From NCBI GenBank assembly GCA_021432605.1, contig MU271144.1, forward strand, positions 2,972,606 to 3,036,605: 64,000 nucleotides of DNA. Direction: 5' to 3'. This DNA comes from Coniochaeta sp. PMI_546 (Eukaryota > Ascomycota > Sordariomycetes > Coniochaetales > Coniochaetaceae). Both the position numbers and the translations under genes were made by a program. Positions 57,409 to 64,000 of the stretch are shown one piece after another (within the stretch, counting starts at the first letter, position 1; each line of letters opens with the position of its first letter). The notes under the pieces were generated by a model. That model was given only the letters and a program-made list of their open reading frames with translations. It was not told the DNA's origin and did not search any database.

Positions 57409-58765
57409 TTATACAGACTCGATCCTCTGCACAACCACCGCCGTAGCCGCGCCTCCACCGTTGCATATCGCCGCAACTCCATACTCGCCCGGCTTCAGCT
57501 GATGTAGCAGCGTGACCAATATCCTCGATCCAGAGCTACCAAGCGCATGACCCAGAGAGATAGCACCACCCAGCGGGTTGACCCGAGCACCCTCCAGACC
57601 GAGAATCTTCTCGTTGGCCTTGATCACGGCCGCGAAGGCCTCGTTGAACTCCCACACCGCCACCTGGTCCTTGGTGATCCCCGCCCTCTCCAGCGCGAGC
57701 GGAACGGCCTTCGCCGGCGCGATGGGGAAGTCGATCGGGTCGACTGCAGCATCGGCCGCACCGCAGATCTTGGCCAGCACCCTAGATCCGGACCCGTACT
57801 GCTGCGCGATCTCTTTGCTGCCCAAGACAAGTGCACTGGCACCGTCGTTGAGGCTGGACGAGTTCGCCGCGGTGACCGTACCCGTGCCGTCGCGGACGAA
57901 CGCCGGCTTCAGGTTCGGGACCTTCTCGAGCTTGATGTCGAGATAGCCCTCGTCCACGCTGACGATAGTGTCGCCCTTCCGTCCCGGTACTGTCACCGGC
58001 ACGATCTCGTCCTTGAACGCCTCCGATTTCCAAGCGGCTTGTGCTCTCTCGTACGACTGGATGGCGTACTGGTCCTGCATCTCGCGGGTGATGTCAAACT
58101 TCCTGGCCGTGTTCTCGGCGCAGTTGCCCATGTGGATCTGGTCGTAGACGTCCGTCAGGCCGTCCTTGATCAGGCCGTCCTCCATCTTGATGTTGCCGAA
58201 GGCGGGCATGTTGCTGGCCCTCGGGACGTAGTACGGCACTCTTGTCATGTTCTCCATGCCACCGGCGATCTGGGCCTCGGCCAGACCGAGTTGGATGTTT
58301 TGCGCCGCGAACACCACGGCCTTCAGACCGGACGCGCAGACCTTATTGATGGTAACAGCTTCGACGCTCGGTGACAACCCGGCGAAGATGGCGGCTTGAC
58401 GCGCCGGGGCCTGCCCGACCGAGCCTTGGAGGACGTTGCCCATGTACACATCTGTGATCTTGTCGGCAGGTACCTTTGATTTTTCGAGGGCTGCCTTGAT
58501 GGCGACGGCGCCTAGTTGGGGAGCCGAGACGTTTGTGTATGAGCCATTGAACTACAGCCTGACGTTAGCAAGATATGCACGTGAATCTTGACTTTTTGAA
58601 AAGTGTGCTGCTGACCTTGGCGGTGGGTGTTCGTGCCGCACTCAGGATGTATGCATCTCGAATCTCTTTCCGGAGACATGGCTGGGACGAAAACATGCGG
58701 ACCGAGGAGCTCGGCGCAATCCTGGCGGCCCGGGCGACCGCCGGTCTGATTTGAGAGGGCACCAT
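57409..58765 (-). CDS. Acetyl-CoA C-acetyltransferase, mitochondrial type (ERG10/ACAT1 family)
   Basis: This thiolase joins or splits two acetyl-CoA through acetoacetyl-CoA. Two exons, 58616-58765 and 57409-58551, over a 64-nt intron, give 430 residues. The start [20 protein letters not shown] begins a basic, Ser-rich presequence ending near RMFSSQP, which suggests mitochondria; the cytosolic ERG10 of the mevalonate pathway usually lacks it. The catalytic core begins with [14 protein letters not shown] and [18 protein letters not shown]. The nucleophile Cys is in [14 protein letters not shown], and the family signatures are [54 protein letters not shown] (catalytic His) and [14 protein letters not shown] (second Cys). 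All catalytic residues are present. It lies head-to-head with RAD6. Confidence 0.95.
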
Positions 58766-59640
58766 GGCTGCTGGGTATACAGAGGGAGTAGAGACTAGTC
58801 ACAAAAAGAAAAGAAGAAAATTAATTAGAAAGGAGGAAATAGGAAGAAGAAAGTTATGATCTGGCTTACAGCGCAGACTTGAAGGCTATGATGTCGACCC
58901 GGCCCTCGGCTTGCCTCGGCCATGCGGGGAGACTAAGCTGGCCCAGCGCTAAGCGCCACTTCGGGCGGTCACAGGCCCAAGATCCGGGGCATTGATCACT
59001 CATCATGTACCGTTGTACCGCACCCTTTACTGTCTCTGTACTGTATGTAACTCAGGATGGAGTCGGTAAGATGTCGCATGCCTCTTGATCTTTCTCTCCT
59101 CTCAATCTCACAGCCTTGAGATGCTGGCAGCAAACTGACCTAGTAAGCAAGAAATAAAGATAGTTGTCGTCGCAGATACTCAGATAGCAGCCTGACTGAG
59201 ATGGGGTGACTTGCAGTCAAACATCTTGCTGGTTCTGGTTCCACGGACGGACTAATACCTACACACGTGTAACTTTTACACGTAGGTACCGGTAGCGGCA
59301 AACTCGATGCATTCAGCACTCCCGTCGCTGGCAACTCAAGTTCACTTGGCCATCCCACTGGGCAACCCCTGGTCCAGTCTCAAAGAGGGGCACGGGCCAC
59401 CGTCTCTTTGCCCCCCCATGCTTTCTGCCGACTTCTCCGGCTCCACCTTCAACCACGATAAGCGATTGCCATCATCGCCGTTGCCATCACCATCCATCAA
59501 TGTCGCCATCGACAGAACCCAACCCGACGCACGCGACAACATCACAAAATACCGCGCTTATCGACTCGACATCCTGTGCTCTAGCCCATAGTCTCTGAAC
59601 ACTATATTTGAGCCCAAAGAGATCTCACACACTCTCAAAA
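58766..59640. other. Divergent promoter region between thiolase and RAD6 genes
   Basis: About 0.88 kb between opposite start codons. It contains an inverted repeat at 59265-59283 and a GGTACC at 59285. No gene is supported. Confidence 0.5.
59265..59283. promoter_or_regulatory. Inverted repeat ACGTGTAA-CTT-TTACACGT
   Basis: A perfect 8-bp inverted repeat with a three-base spacer, including an ACGTG core, about 360 nt upstream of RAD6. It could be a bZIP/bHLH-type site or a small hairpin. Confidence 0.3.
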
Positions 59641-60330
59641 ATGTCTACTGCTGCTCGCCGCCGCTTGATGCGAGACTTCAAGGTGAGCAAGCTCTGAGTT
59701 CTGGTGGTCTCATGTCAAGCAGCTCATTCGGTCCATCGTCATGCTAACTCTCCTTGCAGCGCATGCAAACCGACCCTCCTGCCGGTGTATCAGCCTCTCC
59801 TGTACCAGACAATGTTATGACCTGGTAAGCATCGCAGCAGCAGCAGCAGCAGCACGACGACGTGGGAAGCTGGAGAGCTCAGAAGCAGAGATGACTAATT
59901 CAGTACGACATAGGAATGCCGTCATTATCGGACCTGCAGACACGCCTTTCGAAGACGGAACATTCAGACTGGTGATGCAGTTCGAGGAGCAGTATCCAAA
60001 CAAGCCGCCTGCCGTCAAGTTCATCAGCCAAATGTTCCACCCCAACGTCTACGCCACTGGCGAGCTGTGCCTGGACATTCTTCAGAACCGTTGGAGCCCG
60101 ACGTACGATGTTGCGGCTGTTTTGACGAGCATTCAGAGGTGAGTTACATTATCCAGATGAGGCATGACATTTAGGAAATAGACCGGCTAACAAGGCTGCC
60201 ACACAGTTTGCTTAACGATCCTAATACTGGCTCGCCGGCCAACGTTGAAGCCTCGAACCTCTACAAGGACAACAGGAAAGAATATACGAAGAGAGTCAGG
60301 GAGACTGTCGAGAAGAGCTGGGAGGATTAG
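59641..60330 (+). CDS. RAD6: RAD6/UBC2 (mus-8) ubiquitin-conjugating enzyme E2
   Basis: Rad6 ubiquitinates PCNA with Rad18 and histone H2B with Bre1, linking DNA damage tolerance and chromatin. Four exons: 59641-59682, 59760-59824, 59914-60138 and 60207-60330 give exactly 151 residues, the length of the filamentous-fungal enzyme. The start [14 protein letters not shown] is the conserved N-terminus. Exon 2 gives [20 protein letters not shown], exon 3 the core [20 protein letters not shown], the HPN motif in [18 protein letters not shown] (active-site Cys in GELCLD) and [16 protein letters not shown]. Exon 4 gives [20 protein letters not shown] and ends VEKSWED, without the long polyacidic tail of budding yeast. 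Intron 2 contains a seven-copy GCA repeat. Confidence 0.97.
59834..59853 (+). repeat. GCA trinucleotide repeat in RAD6 intron 2
   Basis: Nearly seven uninterrupted GCA/CAG copies starting nine bases after the exon 2 donor. It is intronic, so length change would not alter the protein but might affect splicing. Confidence 0.8.
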
Positions 60331-61555
60331 GAGGGTTTGGCTGATTTTTTTATGAGTCGAGAAGGCATCGGCCCCCCAGATGTCATGCCTTCCACATCTT
60401 ATGCTGGTTGAGGATATGTTGAATCTGTGAGACATCCCACCGGTCATACCGGGCGAACTGAGAAGAGCCGCCCTCAGCAGGGTCCCTGGCTACCATTCTC
60501 GACGCTCGACAACCCTTCACGAGATGGATCCAGGGGTGTCAGAGGGCCACCGGGGTAGCGGATCAGGAAGAGGCGGTGCAGACTTCTTGGAGGAGGCGTT
60601 CAGACTGGAAGATACCTTGTTCGACGGTTCTATATTTGATTTTTTTCACAGGCGCACAGCAAGCATGGGGGGCCCAAGGAGTTTAGGGGGAAGGACACTG
60701 TAAGATGATGGCATATCCTGACTTTGTGTATATACATACATACATGAGCCGGATTACAACTCTTTGCGATACTTACACCTCTAAACTGCCTATCAACTTG
60801 TGTGGCAGCCACGTCATAGACTGCCAGTCACTTTGCTTGAAGGTGACCTTTTGACTCTCGTAGTGCATGAAATTAATCTCTATGGCAAATATCGAAGTGC
60901 TGGGGTGGCCCAGTCAACAGGCAAAAGAATGCCTTAGAAGGTACCTCGTAGCTTTACCAGTCCTTAGGTACCTTGCGGTGGGGTGGACTGGGTCGTGGGT
61001 GGGTGTGTTCGGCAGCGGGGCAGAGTGCGCTAGTAACTCGACTTTCAGGGCAGCCGAGTCTTGGTTCGATTCCCGTGCTATGCAGTACTGGGACTGTAGT
61101 GTAGTGTACCTGTGTAGGCTCAGTGAACTGCTGAAACACTTCGGGCCAGGAACACCAACAAATCACAATCGCGAAACCCTGAACTCCCTAGCGCGTCATC
61201 AACAAACTCCGATCATTGTCAGAGCACAGGAAACCCGGACCCTCGTTTTGACCACTCCTAAGTCAAGATCTACACCTTGCACTACGTTGCACGATCACCG
61301 ATCACCGACCACCGCTGCACGGGTCTTCGCGTCAAGGCCTTTTCGCGTTTGCGTCTACGCTTCCAGAGAGGTCGTCGTCTCTTATCTCAAGCTGTCGATA
61401 CCCCTTTCCCCATAGACCAGCTGTTCGTTTACTCTCATCGCCCACAGAACCTCGAACATCTACCATCGCAGTGGCCTTTCCGGCCGCCGATCCTCCGCCG
61501 CATTCATGATATCGCTGCCTGTACGGCGATAGAAGCAAGGATTTGAACCGCCGTC
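60331..61555. other. Intergenic region upstream of kinesin gene
   Basis: About 1.2 kb between the RAD6 stop and the kinesin start, both plus strand. Two GGTACC sites lie at 60940 and 60967. A GGTTCGATTCC stretch near 61064 resembles a tRNA B box but no cloverleaf forms. A frame open from 60867 to 61415 has no domain and reads like leader. Confidence 0.5.
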
Positions 61556-64000
61556 ATGTCCAACTCCAATACCATCAAGGTCGTCGCCCGCTTTCGGCCC
61601 CAGAACCGGGTCGAAATCGAGTCCGGCGGCCAGCCCATCGTCACATTTGATGGCGACGACACATGTACAATAGACGTGGGTGAACCACCAAAGTCCCCAT
61701 GGTTTCTTCCTTCCTTGTAACGCAGCTAACATCTTCCCCGCTACAGTCCAAGGAGGCGCAAGGCTCGTTTACCTTCGACAGGGTATTTGATATGTCATGC
61801 AAGCAGTCCGACATCTTCGACTTCTCCATCAAGCCCACCGTCGACGACATCCTGAACGGCTACAATGGCACCGTCTTCGCCTACGGCCAGACAGGTGCCG
61901 GTAAATCGTACACCATGATGGGCACGAGCATAGACGACAAGGAAGGCCGCGGTGTCATCCCGCGCATAGTCGAGCAGATCTTCGAGAGCATCCTGTCGAG
62001 CCCGCTGAATATCGAGTATACCGTCAGGGTCAGCTACATGGAGATCTACATGGAGCGCATCCGCGATCTGCTGCAACCGCAGAACGACAACCTGCCTGTC
62101 CACGAGGAGAAGAACCGCGGTGTGTACGTCAAAGGCTTGTTGGAGATATACGTGTCGAGTGTGCAAGAAGTGTACGAGGTCATGAGGAGAGGTGGCAATG
62201 CGCGAGCGGTCGCCGCGACAAATATGAACCAGGAGTCTTCGCGGTCACACTCCATCTTCGTCATCACCATCACCCAAAAGAACGTCGAGACGGGGTCGGC
62301 GAAGAGCGGTCAGCTGTTCTTGGTGGATCTGGCCGGTAGCGAGAAGGTCGGCAAGACGGGCGCCACGGGCCAGACACTGGAGGAGGCAAAGAAGATCAAC
62401 AAGAGCTTGAGCGCCCTCGGCATGGTTATCAACTCGCTGACGGACGGGAAATCGTCGCATATCCCCTACCGCGACTCGAAGCTGACCCGCATATTACAAG
62501 AGTCGCTGGGTGGCAACAGCCGGACGACACTGATTGTCAACTGCTCGCCGAGTAGCTACAACGATGCGGAGACGCTCAGCACGCTCCGGTTCGGCATGCG
62601 AGCCAAATCGATCAAGAACAAGGCCAAAGTCAACGCCGAACTCAGCCCGGCGGAGCTCAAAGCTATGCTCGGCAAAGCGAAGACGCAGATTACGACGTTC
62701 GAGAACTACATTGTCAACCTCGAGGGCGAGGTGCAGCTATGGCGTGCTGGAGAAACAGTACCACCAGAGAGATGGGTCCAGCCTCTGTCTGCTGGTGGTG
62801 CGTCGGGGTCTAAGCCGGAGGCTCGGACACCGCGGCCCTCGACGCCCTCGAGATTACTGCCAGAGAGCCGCGCCGAGACACCGGCTATCTCAGAACGTGC
62901 AGGGACACCGAGCTTACCTCTTGATAAGGATGAGCGGGAGGAGTTCCTCCGCCGGGAGAACGAGCTCCAAGACCAGCTCGCCGAGAAGGAGTCGCAGGCC
63001 GCCGCGGCGGAGAAGCAGCTCCGAGAGACGAAGGAGGAGATGCAGTTCTTGAAAGAACACGGCAGCAAGCTCGGCAAAGAGAACGAGAGGCTCACCACCG
63101 AGGTGAACGAGTTCAAGATGCAGCTCGAGCGTCTCGTGTTCGAGAGCAAGGAGGGACAGATCACCATGGACGGTCTGAAGGAGGCCAACGCCGAGCTCAC
63201 CGCCGAGCTGGACGAGCTCAAGCAGCAGATGCTCGACATGAAGATGAGCGCCAAGGAGACGAGCGCCGTCCTCGACGAGAAGGAGAAGAAGAAGGCCGAG
63301 AAGATGGCCAAGATGATGGCCGGCTTCGACCTCACCGGCGACGTGTTCAGCAACAACGAGCGGACCATCGCCGACGCCATCGCCCAGATCGAGCAACTGC
63401 ACGAGATCAGCTCTTCCGGCGACCCCGTCCCGCCAGACGACCTGCAGGCGCTCAAGGAGAAGCTCGTCGAGACACAAGGCATCGTGCGGCAAGCCGAGCT
63501 CAACACGTACAGCATGTCCTCCAGCGAGGCCGAGGTGCGGAGACGAGCCGACCTCGAGTCACGGCTGGACACCCTGCAGCAGGAGTACGAGGAACTCCTC
63601 GCCCGCAACCTGGGCGAGGGCGACGTGGAGGAGGTCAAGGCACGGCTGGCCAGGACGCTGGAGGACAAGCACAGCACGCAGGTCGAGCTGGTCGACGAGC
63701 TGCGTGGGGACCTGGCGCGCAAGTCGGCCGAGAACGAGCGCATGAAGGCCCTGGTCGAGGACCTGCAGCGGCGCGTCAAGACGGGCGCGGCGGCGGCCGC
63801 CGCGGTCCCGCCGGCCATGGCGGCCAACGGCAAGACGGTGCAGCAGCAGCTGGCCGAGTTCGACGTCATGAAGAAGAGCCTGATGCGCGACCTGCAGAAC
63901 CGGTGCGAGCGCGTGGTGGAGCTCGAGATCTCGCTCGACGAGACGCGGGAGCAGTACAACAACGTGCTGCGCAGCAGCAACAACCGGGCGCAGCAGAAGA
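61556..64000 (+). CDS. Kinesin-1 heavy chain (conventional kinesin), 3' end beyond window
   Basis: Conventional kinesin walks toward microtubule plus ends and carries vesicles and dynein to hyphal tips. Exon 1 is 61556-61675, exon 2 starts at 61747 and is open to the window end; about 791 residues are present of the usual ~930. The start is MSNSNTIKVVARFRPQNRVE. The motor domain fills residues 1-330, with the P-loop FAYGQTGAGKSYTMMG, switch I NQESSRSHSIF, switch II LVDLAGSEKVGKTGA, and the microtubule-binding part INKSLSALGMVINSLTDGKS to HIPYRDSKLTRILQESLGGN. The neck region and fungal-specific linker follow (ELKAMLGKAKTQITTFENYI, then a Ser/Pro hinge TPRPSTPSRLLP). The rest is long coiled coil (EEFLRRENELQDQLAEKESQ). 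The tail (IAK-type autoinhibitory and cargo region) lies off the edge. Confidence 0.95.

Noticed and set aside
61020-61085. GGTTCGATTCC, a tRNA B-box-like stretch, upstream of the kinesin gene
   Set aside because: No acceptor stem, D-arm or T-stem can be paired around it. It does not fold as a tRNA by eye.
60867-61415. 182-codon frame upstream of the kinesin start
   Set aside because: No domain, and an odd composition without any family motif. It lies where the kinesin promoter and leader should be.
62706-63983. 425-codon minus-strand frame opposite the kinesin coiled coil
   Set aside because: Ser/Leu-rich mirror of the Glu/Lys/Arg-rich coiled coil, without features of its own.

Overview
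The window is nuclear DNA of a filamentous ascomycete (Pezizomycotina), most likely a Sordariomycete. The evidence is short introns (about 50-110 nt) with GT(A/G)AG(T) donors and CTAAC-type branch sites, compact single-copy housekeeping genes on both strands, and protein families typical of these fungi (PL4 rhamnogalacturonan lyase, GH76, BRE4-type transporter, LAM-type sterol transporter, mus-8/RAD6 of 151 residues). All gene models below were spliced by hand from the sequence.

Layout: a DnaJ-domain protein runs off the left edge (minus). Next are tubulin cofactor D (minus) and a head-to-head pair of secreted carbohydrate enzymes, GH76 (minus) and PL4 (plus). A stretch of about 10.3 kb (13.85-24.17 kb) holds no gene I can support; it carries scattered GGTACC palindromes, small hairpins and one perfect 18-bp palindrome. 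Then come the inositol pyrophosphate kinase VIP1/Asp1 (minus), KRR1 (plus), an MDR oxidoreductase (minus), a GRAM/VASt sterol transporter (minus), an MIT-domain protein (plus), a cyclin L-like protein (minus), a BRE4-type transporter (plus), SPT3 (minus), PPM1/LCMT1 (minus), a membrane protein (plus), CSN12 (minus), a mitochondrial-type acetyl-CoA acetyltransferase (minus), RAD6 (plus) and kinesin-1 (plus, running off the right edge).

The most unusual structure is SPT3. Its 18-codon first exon (50837-50890) lies 3,862 nt from its second exon (46885-46974). The intron between them contains a long uncharacterised open reading frame on the same strand (47495-49729). A second open frame (46975-47721) reads without a stop straight into SPT3 exon 2, in phase. 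This is either a gene nested in an SPT3 intron or an alternative first exon giving a chimeric SAGA subunit. The interval also carries fresh-looking local duplications.

Most genes here are unrelated housekeeping functions: cytoskeleton (TBCD, kinesin-1), chromatin and ubiquitin (SPT3, RAD6), ribosome biogenesis (KRR1), PP2A methylation (PPM1) and sterol or mevalonate metabolism (ERG10, LAM-type transporter). Several are arranged as head-to-head pairs sharing a promoter region. I see no CRISPR array, rRNA, convincing tRNA, or recognisable transposon or viral remnant.
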